Assembly: GCF_009928415.1 (NCBI RefSeq)
Contig: NZ_JAABNN010000013.1
Location: forward strand, 1 to 64,000
Direction of reading: 5' to 3'
Length of the DNA stretch: 64,000 bases
From: Bacillus sp. USDA818B3_A
GTDB taxonomy: Bacteria > Bacillota > Bacilli > Bacillales > Cytobacillaceae
The first letter of the stretch is position 1. Each line of letters starts with the position of its first letter. Under the pieces are notes generated by a model. It had not been told where the DNA came from and did no database searches. It saw only the letters and a list, made by a program, of their open reading frames with translations. Below are positions 26,300 through 34,737 of this stretch, in pieces. The position numbers and the translations under genes are program-made.

Positions 26300-26351
26300 T
26301 GGTTGGATGATCCGGAGTTGCACCGGATACTACCCTGTTTGGCTTCATCCA
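26300..26351 (-). ncRNA. candidate tRNA-top-half-like fold (distal) in the ssp upstream region
   Basis: Minus-strand 7-bp stem TGGATGA/TCATCCA, a 17-base connector, a 5-bp T-arm TCCGG with loop TGCAACT and CCGGA, and a 3' end reading ACCA. This is the stacked acceptor/T-arm half of a tRNA without D or anticodon arms. The connector plus arm (AACAGGGTAGTATCCGGTG) also resembles T-box and cobalamin-riboswitch core sequences, so the identity is open. Confidence 0.4.
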
Positions 26352-26474
26352 TCGGTGTAATTGTTGCTTTGTAATCTTTATTATGATTAATTTTCAAAGT
26401 TCTATTCGAAATTCTTTACTGGGAAGTTATTCCATTACATATGAAGCTTAAATTAACGCAAACTAAATTTATCT

Positions 26475-26480
26475 TATAAT
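26475..26480 (+). promoter_or_regulatory. -10 box of the zinc-ribbon protein gene
   Basis: Perfect TATAAT 17 bases before the TTG start, with AAAAGGGTG as ribosome site; the -35 (TTAACG, 26453) is weak. Confidence 0.5.
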
Positions 26481-26496
26481 AAAAGGGTGAACAATA

Positions 26497-26739
26497 TTGG
26501 CGATATGCCCTGTTTGTAATGGACTTAGGGAAGTTTATCTAATGTGTACGAATTGTGGGGAACCTATGTTGGAAGCGGGGAGACTGATTGACTTTTTTGA
26601 TGATTACAGTCCTTATATGGAAATAGATTTAATGAAACTTGAGGATGGTTACCCAGATACGCAATCTGGGCAGAAATGTCCACACCTTTACAGATGTCCA
26701 GCCTGCCATAGTGACGAAGTTATTTTTATAAAAGAATAA
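26497..26739 (+). CDS. small zinc-ribbon protein of unknown function
   Basis: An 80-aa protein with three clear CxxC pairs (CPVC, CTNC, CPAC) and an extra Cys (KCPHLYRC), consistent with two treble-clef/zinc-ribbon sites, and an acidic middle (FFDDYSPYMEIDL). It starts at TTG 26497, eight bases after AAAGGGTG. Single-gene unit with a strong terminator. It is probably a metal-stabilised adaptor or nucleic-acid-binding protein, but no function can be assigned. Confidence 0.75.
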   Translation: MAICPVCNGLREVYLMCTNCGEPMLEAGRLIDFFDDYSPYMEIDLMKLEDGYPDTQSGQKCPHLYRCPACHSDEVIFIKE

Positions 26740-26740
26740 C

Positions 26741-26764
26741 GCCCCGCTATCATGATAACGGGGC
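26741..26764. terminator. bidirectional terminator between the zinc-ribbon gene and msmX
   Basis: Stem gccccg/cggggc extended by the inner ctatcatgata pairing; convergent genes on both sides. Confidence 0.8.
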
Positions 26765-26787
26765 ATTTCTCACTATTTATCTGTCAC

Positions 26788-27888
26788 TTAATTTCTAATA
26801 CGTGACTCAGTATCTACATCAAAGAAATGAGCTTTATTTAAGTCGAATGCAAGATCTACAGCATCTCCAGGATGAACATCTGCACGAGAATCTAAACGGG
26901 CAACGAAATCTTGTCCACCAAGGCTGGAATATACCATTAATTCAGCACCTGTTAATTCTGCAACATCGATATTGGCTTTAATCTTTGTGCCAGCAGATGC
27001 TTCGATAAATACAGGCTCATCATGGATATCTTCAGGGCGTACGCCAAGAATGATTTCTTTTCCAACATAACCTTGTTCACGAAGGGTCTTCATTTTTCCT
27101 TCAGGAACAGTAATGGAAGTAGTGCCAATTACGAATTTTCCATCTTGTAGTTTACCATTAAAGAAGTTCATTGCAGGTGAGCCGATAAAGCCGCCAACAA
27201 AGACGTTCTCTGGTCTTTCATAAACTTCTTTTGGAGAACCGACCTGTTGAATTATTCCATCCTTCATAACAACTAAACGAGTCGCCATTGTCATCGCTTC
27301 TGTTTGGTCGTGGGTAACGTAGATAGTAGTTGTATCAAGACGACGGTGAAGCTTTGCAATTTCAGCACGCATCGCCACACGAAGTTTTGCATCAAGGTTT
27401 GATAATGGCTCGTCCATTAAGAATACTTTTGCGTCACGGACAATCGCACGTCCTAATGCAACACGCTGGCGCTGACCACCTGAAAGTGCTTTAGGTTTAC
27501 GAGTTAAGTAAGCTTCTAAGCCAAGAATTTTAGCTGCTTCTTTCACGCGGCGGTCGATTTCATCTTTAGGGAACTTACGTAATTTTAATCCGAATGCCAT
27601 GTTATCATATACAGTCATGTGCGGATAAAGAGCGTAGTTTTGGAATACCATTGCGATATCACGATCTTTTGGAGCTACATCGTTCACTCTTTTTCCATCG
27701 ATATAAAAATCACCTTTTGAAATATCTTCTAGTCCAGCAATCATACGTAGGGTGGTAGATTTACCGCAGCCTGATGGTCCAACGAACACGATAAATTCCT
27801 TATCTTCGATATGCAAGTTGAAGTCCTCTACTGCAGTTACTTTATTATCGTAAACTTTATAGATATGATCTAATTTTAATTCAGCCAT
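26788..27888 (-). CDS. msmX: multiple-sugar ABC transporter ATPase
   Basis: A 366-aa cytoplasmic ATPase that energises several carbohydrate importers lacking their own ATPase. Walker [10 protein letters not shown] (37-45), signature [14 protein letters not shown], Walker [15 protein letters not shown], switch His in YVTHDQTEA, and a C-terminal MalK/TOBE regulatory domain (about 240-366). Nearly identical in pattern to B. subtilis MsmX. As in B. subtilis it is followed upstream on the same strand by a yxkF-like gene. A cre-like AAAACGCTTTT sequence lies in the gap before it (27972-27982). Confidence 0.95.
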   Translation of the reverse strand: MAELKLDHIYKVYDNKVTAVEDFNLHIEDKEFIVFVGPSGCGKSTTLRMIAGLEDISKGDFYIDGKRVNDVAPKDRDIAMVFQNYALYPHMTVYDNMAFGLKLRKFPKDEIDRRVKEAAKILGLEAYLTRKPKALSGGQRQRVALGRAIVRDAKVFLMDEPLSNLDAKLRVAMRAEIAKLHRRLDTTTIYVTHDQTEAMTMATRLVVMKDGIIQQVGSPKEVYERPENVFVGGFIGSPAMNFFNGKLQDGKFVIGTTSITVPEGKMKTLREQGYVGKEIILGVRPEDIHDEPVFIEASAGTKIKANIDVAELTGAELMVYSSLGGQDFVARLDSRADVHPGDAVDLAFDLNKAHFFDVDTESRIRN

Positions 27889-27995
27889 TTTTTTCTTCCT
27901 CCCTGAATAAGTTGTACCTTTAGTTTACAGGGAGTGAAAACATTTACATATAGACAGGTTGCACAAAAAATGAAAACGCTTTTTTGGGCATGTTG

Positions 27996-28898
27996 TCACA
28001 TCTGTTGTTCAAATAAAAGACAAGCCATGAAAACCGTGAACGCCCCATAAAAATCCTTAAGGCCAATCCCCGTCTTTTCGCTGAATTTATCAATCCGATA
28101 TTGCAGCGTATTTCGATGTATATATAATTTTTTAGCTGTCATACTTGCATTTAAATTGTTTTCCAAAAATACCTTAATGGTTGAAAACATGTCAGGGTCT
28201 TCCTGAAAGAGCTCGATGATATCCTGGCTGATTTTTGCAATTAGTTCTTGTGGTAAAGAAAATGCTAAATAAGCAGGGAACACTCGTTCAAAAGAAAATA
28301 TTTTAGAATGAATCAAACGAGAAGCCGCAAATGTGAAAAATTCCTTTTCTTGAAGAAACTTAATCGGTAATTCTTTTGCGAATGCACTTGGTTTACCAAT
28401 ATAAAATGAAACTTTCACATAGAAATCACTTTCTAATGTTTCAGACATGGAAACAATCTCTTCTTCTGAAAGGGCCATCGTATTTTTCTCTTCAATCACA
28501 ATCCCTCGGTTTCCACTTTCCCAAATAATGATCACATCTTCAGTGAAAAAACCTTTTAAGGCTGATTCTATTTCAGGTTGATTTACTTCCACTCCATTAA
28601 TGTTGAATTGAATGATTCTTAATGTATTTGCGGTGAAATGACTTGGTATAGGACCATTTGATAATAAAAAGTCATGCCATGCTTTAATTGTTGGATGCAG
28701 GTTGGAACTAGGAAATTCCACTAACGTATATAGTGATTTTAGAAGGGATATTTCCCGCTCATTGAGTTCGGTTTTAGGAATACCTACCCATTCAGTTTCT
28801 GATTCATTACAGAAGTATAAAAAACGATCAGAAGGACTTTCAGGCTTGCTGGAAAGAAAGAAGGAATTTTGGTAGAGCGGTAATAGTTTTTTTATCAT
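27996..28898 (-). CDS. yxkF: PucR-type helix-turn-helix regulator (YxkF-like)
   Basis: A 300-aa cytoplasmic protein with an uncharacterised N-terminal region and a C-terminal PucR HTH (about residues 245-290, NASMTAKKLYIHRNTLQYRI). Size and position beside msmX match B. subtilis YxkF. It may respond to carbohydrate state, but no ligand or target is known. It is separated from msmX by 107 bp, so msmX probably has its own promoter. Confidence 0.8.
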   Translation of the reverse strand: MIKKLLPLYQNSFFLSSKPESPSDRFLYFCNESETEWVGIPKTELNEREISLLKSLYTLVEFPSSNLHPTIKAWHDFLLSNGPIPSHFTANTLRIIQFNINGVEVNQPEIESALKGFFTEDVIIIWESGNRGIVIEEKNTMALSEEEIVSMSETLESDFYVKVSFYIGKPSAFAKELPIKFLQEKEFFTFAASRLIHSKIFSFERVFPAYLAFSLPQELIAKISQDIIELFQEDPDMFSTIKVFLENNLNASMTAKKLYIHRNTLQYRIDKFSEKTGIGLKDFYGAFTVFMACLLFEQQM

Positions 28899-29012
28899 GT
28901 TGATTCCCCATTATAAAAATTTTCAGGCTTTAGTCCTTATTATACCAATTGTAAGGCACAGCATAAAAGATTAATGGCTGTACCTTATTTTTATCGGTAC
29001 AGCCATTATGCA

Positions 29013-29198
29013 TTATTCTGTTTCAGCAGGCGGTTGTTCTTTAGGAAGATCATGCGCTTCCTCAATGTTGGCGGTATCATAGCGGGAATGAACCGACCCG
29101 CCGGACAATCCTTCATTAATCATACGGTCGACATCCACATAGGCTTTATCTCTGCCTTCAAATGCGGATTCTTGATTGGTTAAATGATCTTTATTCAA
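29013..29198 (-). CDS. 61-residue acidic hydrophilic protein
   Basis: A small, charged, probably unstructured protein (EGRDKAYVDVDRMINEGLSG, then SRYDTANIEEAHDLPKEQPP). The TTG at 29198 is favoured because AAAGGTG lies seven bases upstream; the longer frame has no ribosome site. It lies just downstream of the coat-associated ATP-grasp array on the same strand, and its composition resembles small spore-associated proteins. Function not recognised. Confidence 0.65.
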   Translation of the reverse strand: MNKDHLTNQESAFEGRDKAYVDVDRMINEGLSGGSVHSRYDTANIEEAHDLPKEQPPAETE

Positions 29199-29257
29199 CC
29201 CATTCACCTTTCCTCTCTGAAAAAAGTTATCCTTAGTTTGCGGGAAAAAATGGGTTT

Positions 29258-30298
29258 TCATGCATTTTGTGAAAGGTTAAGGAATAAGCGGCACAGATGC
29301 TCAATTTTCTTTTCGTCGATTGCTGCTTCATCAAAACTCATTGGTTTCGAATTCACTTCGTATATATAATACCGGCCATTTTTGCTTAAGCCTGCATCAA
29401 TGGTAAACTCACCAAAGAAGCCATAATGGCTGGAAAGCACTTTGCCGGCATTAGAAACGATTGTTTGGAATAATTCATCTTGCTCTTTAGATTGGAATAA
29501 TTCATAAGGAAGAATTTTTCCTCCCGATGGGATATGCGTGGTGACATCCTGCTGTTCGGAAAGTCTAATTCCTACCCCGGTAAGTAAATATTCTTCATGA
29601 TGGGAATGAGCTAAAATTCGGAAATCAAAACGGCTCCCGTCATATTCCGAGGAGTCTATTTCCTCCTGGGCTAAATAGGATTTTCTGAGTAAATCCCTAT
29701 TCCATTCCATCCAAAACTGTTCGAAGGATTGGTAGTATTCTTGGCGTTTGATGCCTTCAAGTTTCAGTTTTGAAGGCCCGGCAAGTCTTAAGCGAAATAT
29801 TCCTTTTCCTTTTGAGGATTGGGCAGGTTTTAGATAAATGCTGCGAAACTTCATTAGAAAACCGAATAGATCCTCTGGTTCAGACACTAAGATGGTTTCC
29901 GGTATATAATTTTTAAGGATAGTGTCGTTTTTAAATAGTTGATAAAGTTCATATTTGTTGATAAAACAAGGGTTAAAAAAAGGGATTTTTTTTTCCTTTA
30001 ACAATGAAAAGAACCTTTGACTTATTTCATCCTTTTCTGAAGATCGAAATGGGATCCGATTATAAACAAGATCAGGGAAAGGGAAGCAGTCCTTTTTCCA
30101 GCAATTATGCTCCGGAGAATAGACATAACCATAGATTACTTCATCTTCCACGTCTTCTGGTATAAAGACAAAGCTTATTCCATTGAGAGAAATAAGCTTT
30201 TTTTGTATTGCTATGAAGAGGGGGCCATTTCCGGCGATGGTTCCATCTGATTTTCTCGAGGTTACGATTCCGACCAGGGGTTTAACTTTGGTACTCAT
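29258..30298 (-). CDS. YheC/YheD-family ATP-grasp protein, fourth in array (short form)
   Basis: A 346-aa protein of the endospore coat-associated YheC/D family (ATP-grasp fold, likely carboxylate-amine or related ligase). It keeps the N-terminal VGIVTSRKSDG start, the basic-loop KPAQSSKGKGIFRL and the C-terminal metal-binding YEVNSKPM. The ATG overlaps the stop of the preceding gene by four bases, showing tight coupling. It lacks the about 100-residue N-terminal extension of the YheD-type members. Confidence 0.88.
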   Translation of the reverse strand: MSTKVKPLVGIVTSRKSDGTIAGNGPLFIAIQKKLISLNGISFVFIPEDVEDEVIYGYVYSPEHNCWKKDCFPFPDLVYNRIPFRSSEKDEISQRFFSLLKEKKIPFFNPCFINKYELYQLFKNDTILKNYIPETILVSEPEDLFGFLMKFRSIYLKPAQSSKGKGIFRLRLAGPSKLKLEGIKRQEYYQSFEQFWMEWNRDLLRKSYLAQEEIDSSEYDGSRFDFRILAHSHHEEYLLTGVGIRLSEQQDVTTHIPSGGKILPYELFQSKEQDELFQTIVSNAGKVLSSHYGFFGEFTIDAGLSKNGRYYIYEVNSKPMSFDEAAIDEKKIEHLCRLFLNLSQNA

Positions 30299-31659
30299 TT
30301 AAATAATTCCTCTGGGTGTAATAGAGACTGCTCTGTTAAAAAAACGGCAAACGCAATCGATAATTTCCTTGTTAATAAATCAAATTCTTTTAGTTCAGGA
30401 TGACTAAAGATAGACCTGCCGGGTTTTGAGTTAGCTTCAAACAGCCAAACATCTCCGTTGCGATCAATGCCTAAATCAAATCCGATCTCCCCGATAATCC
30501 CTTCAATCGTCTGATCAAGTGCTTTACTTAACAATAGTGCAGCAGTGCTAAGTTTTTCTGTATAAATTGCCGCTTCTTCTTCTGGAAAAATCTCGTTAAT
30601 GGTTTTGATCACTCCACCGCTTCGTGCATGGGTAGTTACACTGCCTTGGCCGGCAATTTTTCCAGCAATGGCGGTTACACGCCACTCACCGCAATCGTCT
30701 TTATTGGTATGGACACGGAAATCCACCGAGCGCTGGTCTTTTCGCAGTAAATGAATCCCTTGCTGAACAAGCATTCTTTCAAGTGATTGATCGCTGAATA
30801 CAGATTGGAATAATTGTTCCAGGCTCGAGTATTTTCGTAAGCGGTTTTGACCTGTTTCATCCTGGTAGCGGCAATAATAATGTTCTGTATGTTTATCATA
30901 GATGACTTGATGAACTCCATGCCCAAGGCTTCCATTTCTTGGTTTGATATATACATGACCATACTTGGAGAGCATCGTTTCGATGGCGGAAAAGGATATA
31001 AAGGGAAAAGTTTCCGGCAAGTATGGGGTAACAGTTGTCTCCTGCTGAAGTTTTTCATAAATATCTAGTTTATTAAAAAATCCGGGATTGTACCATGGAA
31101 TTAAATATTCTTTTTGAAGGCGATTTTTAACCTTAATTAATTTGGGATTTTCCTCACTTTTTCTATTCGGAAGGCGATCATAGATGACATTAGGAAAAGG
31201 GACTTCTACCGTTCTCCAGTTCTCATCGTGAAAAAAATATCCTTCAATCGTTCCTTGCTCCCAGTCAATATGCTGCTCACCGAATACAAATGACAGTGTG
31301 CCGACTGAACGATTGACAGATAACAGTTTTGAAAAAAATGAGGTTCGTTCTCCGATTGGCTGATCAGGGTACGAAGTGAACCCCGCTGTAAAGATACCAA
31401 CTAATGGCCCAATTGAAAGAACCTCCTCTTCCACAAACGCGTGTAAAGGGACATTGAAGTTAATAAATTGGATTTCTTCTTGAATTTTCTTGCTGATTGC
31501 AATGCGGTCATTTTTGTCTGGATGAGGTAAGAATTCAGCTTCCATCGATTTTGATCCAAAAGCAATTCTCTTTATCTTCTTATTATCAATTAATTTGGGC
31601 GGGCAAAAAACAATTAATTGATCATTTTGAGCTACCTCAATGAAATAATGTTTTCTCAT
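30295..31659 (-). CDS. YheD-family ATP-grasp protein, third in array (long form)
   Basis: A 454-aa YheD-type protein: an N-terminal double-psi-like domain (about 1-95), then the ATP-grasp core with VYIKPRNGSLGHGVHQV, QSVDFRVH-type and VTTHARSGGV segments, and the catalytic FEANSKPGRSIF near the C-terminus. Its start lies inside the end of the upstream gene (23-bp overlap). Length equals B. subtilis YheD (about 453 aa). Substrate unknown. Confidence 0.88.
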   Translation of the reverse strand: MRKHYFIEVAQNDQLIVFCPPKLIDNKKIKRIAFGSKSMEAEFLPHPDKNDRIAISKKIQEEIQFINFNVPLHAFVEEEVLSIGPLVGIFTAGFTSYPDQPIGERTSFFSKLLSVNRSVGTLSFVFGEQHIDWEQGTIEGYFFHDENWRTVEVPFPNVIYDRLPNRKSEENPKLIKVKNRLQKEYLIPWYNPGFFNKLDIYEKLQQETTVTPYLPETFPFISFSAIETMLSKYGHVYIKPRNGSLGHGVHQVIYDKHTEHYYCRYQDETGQNRLRKYSSLEQLFQSVFSDQSLERMLVQQGIHLLRKDQRSVDFRVHTNKDDCGEWRVTAIAGKIAGQGSVTTHARSGGVIKTINEIFPEEEAAIYTEKLSTAALLLSKALDQTIEGIIGEIGFDLGIDRNGDVWLFEANSKPGRSIFSHPELKEFDLLTRKLSIAFAVFLTEQSLLHPEELFK

Positions 31660-32740
31660 AATAGACCTTCCTTTCCGTCGGTCCTGTTATTGATAGAAAT
31701 TTGCCGTACTGCAGTGGCTTGGCAGAAAGAGTTTCTTGTAATTCAGGATTCGTGGATAATACAACTTTCCTTCCTGGTTTGGAGTTGATATCGAGAATCC
31801 AGATGGAACCGTCTTTGGCGATGCCGATATCAACCCCAATTTCAAATAGCGGCATGAAAGCTGATTCTAAAATGGAAGGGAGGCGGGAGATAATATAATC
31901 TAACTCCTGTTTTAAAAATTCACCTTTTACAGGCTGAAGAGCGGTGAGCCATTCTTTAAAGGAAATAACGGATCCTCCCGCAGCTAAGTTAGATAAAATT
32001 CCGCCCGTATTTCCAATTCTAATTCCCCGGCCCTGTTCCTCCCATTGTCCTAACTCATTTTTTTGTAGGAGAAACCGTATATCAAAGGGCTGATGTTCTT
32101 TATTAGACAGCTCAAGATAGGGCTGGAGTAAATAGTTTCGATGCTTTAATAGCTGGTTTAACCATTGGGTGAGCTTGGCTTCATTGGGGAAAATCCGTGA
32201 AATAATTCGTTTTTGTTTTTCCGTTTTCACATGGAAAGTTTTTTCATTTTGCTTTAAGTAGTAAATTCCATAGCCTTGAGATCCATTTATCGGCTTAAGA
32301 ATAATCTTTTTCTTTGCCGCCAACTCTTCTAAGACCTCTTCAACATCGGTAACTGCCTGTGTTGCAGGTAAGTAGGATGATAGTGAGGTGTTTTTTAATG
32401 CATGATACAATTCCAGTTTATTAGGCAATCCATAGCCTAAAAAGGTTATATCACTTCGGCTCTTAAGCCAGGTTACAATTGGCAGGCATTGTTTGGAATG
32501 TTCATCCTCTCCATAAAAACATCGATCGTAAATGATGGCTGGGATAGGAGCTTCACAATCAACCCAGGTTTTTGTTTGTGGAACAAACTTCCGCCCTCTA
32601 GCAAAAAGTGTGTGTGGATTAATTTCTGACGGAATAAACCTAAATACTTCCATACCAGAGGCTTCAGCATGAGAAGCTATCTCATTTATATATGAATTTT
32701 CACTTTCTAGAGATAATGACAAAATGCCGAATGTTAACAC
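31637..32740 (-). CDS. yheC: YheC-family ATP-grasp protein, second in array
   Basis: A 367-aa member matching YheC in length (about 363 aa). Begins at a GTG (32740) after GGAGG; the spacing of ten is long but no better start exists. Core motifs: ILKPINGSQGYGIYYL for the ATP-binding loop, PFDIRFLLQ, and DINSKPGRKVV at the active site. It follows the first YheD-type gene by two bases. In B. subtilis yheC and yheD are adjacent and their products localise to the spore. Confidence 0.88.
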   Translation of the reverse strand: MLTFGILSLSLESENSYINEIASHAEASGMEVFRFIPSEINPHTLFARGRKFVPQTKTWVDCEAPIPAIIYDRCFYGEDEHSKQCLPIVTWLKSRSDITFLGYGLPNKLELYHALKNTSLSSYLPATQAVTDVEEVLEELAAKKKIILKPINGSQGYGIYYLKQNEKTFHVKTEKQKRIISRIFPNEAKLTQWLNQLLKHRNYLLQPYLELSNKEHQPFDIRFLLQKNELGQWEEQGRGIRIGNTGGILSNLAAGGSVISFKEWLTALQPVKGEFLKQELDYIISRLPSILESAFMPLFEIGVDIGIAKDGSIWILDINSKPGRKVVLSTNPELQETLSAKPLQYGKFLSITGPTERKVYYEKTLFH

Positions 32741-32742
32741 GT

Positions 32743-34119
32743 TTATAAATCCTCCTTCATATCTGCTGAATCAAATGTAAGAATAGTACATAACTGAATA
32801 ATGGCTTTTGCAGAAGGTCTAATTTTTGTTAAACCATCCTCAAAGTTTTTGGATGGCTTAGAATTCACCTCAATAAGCCATGGTTTTCCTTCCTGGTCTA
32901 CACCGATGTCGATGCCTAATTCTCCAAAAAGACCTTGTGAGTTTTGGCTGATAATTCCTGCAGTTTCCAGGGCTAGCTCCTTCATGAGTGCTAGTGCCTC
33001 AATAGCCTTTTCCTCGTTAAACGTTGTTCTTAGGGCATTTAATGGTCTTGTAAGGGTTCCGCCTCTTGCCAAATTAGAGACAAACTCTTGTTTTGCTGCA
33101 ATCCTTGCCACTGTCGAGGTCACTTTCCAATGGTTATAGGCATTCTGGTGGCAAAGGACACGGAAATCCATCGCAGCTGATTGATGTGACATTAACGGGA
33201 TCCCTTGTTGGATTATATAAATTCGATTATGGATTAGCGGCTTGACCAGCTGATAGAGTTCATCAAAGGAGAATTTTTCTCCATTTCCAGAAGGCAGGGA
33301 TTTTAACGAGGTTTCAAGGGAGTAGTAGAGAGTGGACTCCCGTTTCACTTTGATAATATTTCTTCCTTGACTTCCATGGATTGGTTTCAAAAATAGGGTT
33401 TCATATTTTTCTGTCATTTGATAAAAATGGTCCTGTGAAAATAGCTTGGTTTCCGGTATATAGAAATCTAGCTGCGTTTCTTTTAGGCAGTTATAAACTT
33501 CCCATTTTGACAGGAAGCGGTCATTAAAAAAGGGAATGGATAATTGTTTGATATTTTGCCGAAATTGTTTATATTCATTTTTAAACTCTAGCACTCTAGA
33601 ATGAATTCGATTATAAATGACATCGGGTGCTGGGAGATGTGCCTTGACCCACTTTTCGTTTTCTAAGAAGTATCCCTGCTTTAAAAACTGGTCAAAAGAG
33701 AATATATAGAAAAGACCACCTTTCTCCCTGACTCCTTGATTGATTTCCTCACAAAACAAATGAATAGAACGAAATATTGCTTCATTGTCGTTTCTTGCTT
33801 CAATAGAATCCGTTAACAGAGCTATGACAGGTCCCAGTTTTAACGTTAGAAGGCCTGGAAGAAACATTGCCTGCATTTTTAGATGCTGTATGGGTAAGTA
33901 AAGGGATTCCATTAATTCTTCGGACACATGGATTGTATTCTCAGGTAAGTCAGCGGATTGGACTATCACTGGTATAGATATTCGGCCGATGGAAATTTTT
34001 ATCTCCCGTTTATTTATTTGAAGCTGTTTAAATAGATGATCAGGCATTTGAATCACATTTATTTCATTTTGTGTCCTTTTTTTCGGTTCGATTAAAATAG
34101 GGATTAACGATAGTGACAT
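32743..34119 (-). CDS. yheD: YheD-family ATP-grasp protein, first in array
   Basis: A 458-aa YheD-type protein, first of the four-gene run. ATG 34119 is chosen since GAGGAG ends five bases upstream; the GTG two codons earlier abuts that site. Domains: N-terminal region (about 1-110), then ATP-grasp with LFLKPIHGSQGRNIIKV, MDFRVLCHQ, LARGGTLTRP and VNSKPSKNFEDG. Divergent from yheA, as part of the conserved yhe cluster. Confidence 0.9.
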   Translation of the reverse strand: MSLSLIPILIEPKKRTQNEINVIQMPDHLFKQLQINKREIKISIGRISIPVIVQSADLPENTIHVSEELMESLYLPIQHLKMQAMFLPGLLTLKLGPVIALLTDSIEARNDNEAIFRSIHLFCEEINQGVREKGGLFYIFSFDQFLKQGYFLENEKWVKAHLPAPDVIYNRIHSRVLEFKNEYKQFRQNIKQLSIPFFNDRFLSKWEVYNCLKETQLDFYIPETKLFSQDHFYQMTEKYETLFLKPIHGSQGRNIIKVKRESTLYYSLETSLKSLPSGNGEKFSFDELYQLVKPLIHNRIYIIQQGIPLMSHQSAAMDFRVLCHQNAYNHWKVTSTVARIAAKQEFVSNLARGGTLTRPLNALRTTFNEEKAIEALALMKELALETAGIISQNSQGLFGELGIDIGVDQEGKPWLIEVNSKPSKNFEDGLTKIRPSAKAIIQLCTILTFDSADMKEDL

Positions 34120-34272
34120 AATCACTCCTCATTTTTTTTCTAGAATGATGGGCATTAGTTGATATAAGTAACTTATGTAACTCCATAAGGAATGGTGATT
34201 TGAACATTCTCGCAATTAAATGAATAGTTTGTTATAGTTGTTAAGATGTTTATTATAAAGGAGTGACTTAGG

Positions 34273-34620
34273 ATGGCAGTTAATTTATTCGATTCGGCTT
34301 ATGCATTAGAAACGGCAATTCGCCAAAGTGAAGAGTATATACAATTAAAGCAGGCATATAACGAAGTAAACGCAGACCCACAAGCAAAACAAATGTTTGA
34401 GCAATTCCGTCAGATGCAAATGAATTTACAACAAAAGCAAATGATGGGCCAAAATATCTCTGAGCAGGAAGTTCAGCAGGCACAATCGACTGTCGCTCTT
34501 GTCCAGCAGAATCAAAAAATCGCGCGGATGATGGAAGCAGAACAGCGAATGAGCATGATTATCGGGGAACTAAATAAAATTATTATGAAACCGTTGGAAG
34601 ACCTATACGGAAACTTATAG
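34273..34620 (+). CDS. yheA: YlbF/YmcA-family regulator YheA
   Basis: A 115-aa all-helical, Gln-rich protein (QQKQMMGQNISEQEVQQAQS) of the YheA/YmcA/YlbF group. Family members form multimers and the YmcA-YlbF complex works with RNase Y in mRNA turnover, but YheA itself is uncharacterised. Cytoplasmic. A GGAGTGACTTAGG ribosome site precedes the ATG and a strong terminator follows. Confidence 0.92.
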   Translation: MAVNLFDSAYALETAIRQSEEYIQLKQAYNEVNADPQAKQMFEQFRQMQMNLQQKQMMGQNISEQEVQQAQSTVALVQQNQKIARMMEAEQRMSMIIGELNKIIMKPLEDLYGNL

Positions 34621-34627
34621 TTAATGA

Positions 34628-34660
34628 AGCCTTCAGTCCTTTAAAGCTGAAGGCTTTTTG
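34628..34660 (+). terminator. intrinsic terminator after yheA
   Basis: Stem agccttcag/ctgaaggct followed by TTTTTGCTTTTTT. Confidence 0.9.
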
Positions 34661-34737
34661 CTTTTTTGTTCTATAAAAGCGTGAAAAGTCATAAAAGTGA
34701 TATAAAGGGCAATTCACCAAGAACAGGAGGCAACATA

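Noticed and set aside
27972-27982. A cre-like sequence upstream of msmX
   Set aside because: Matches only the central part of the consensus and lacks the right-hand WCA; not strong enough to list as a site.
30675-31058. A 127-codon frame inside the third YheD-type gene
   Set aside because: Same-strand shadow of a well-supported ATP-grasp coding region with no ribosome site.
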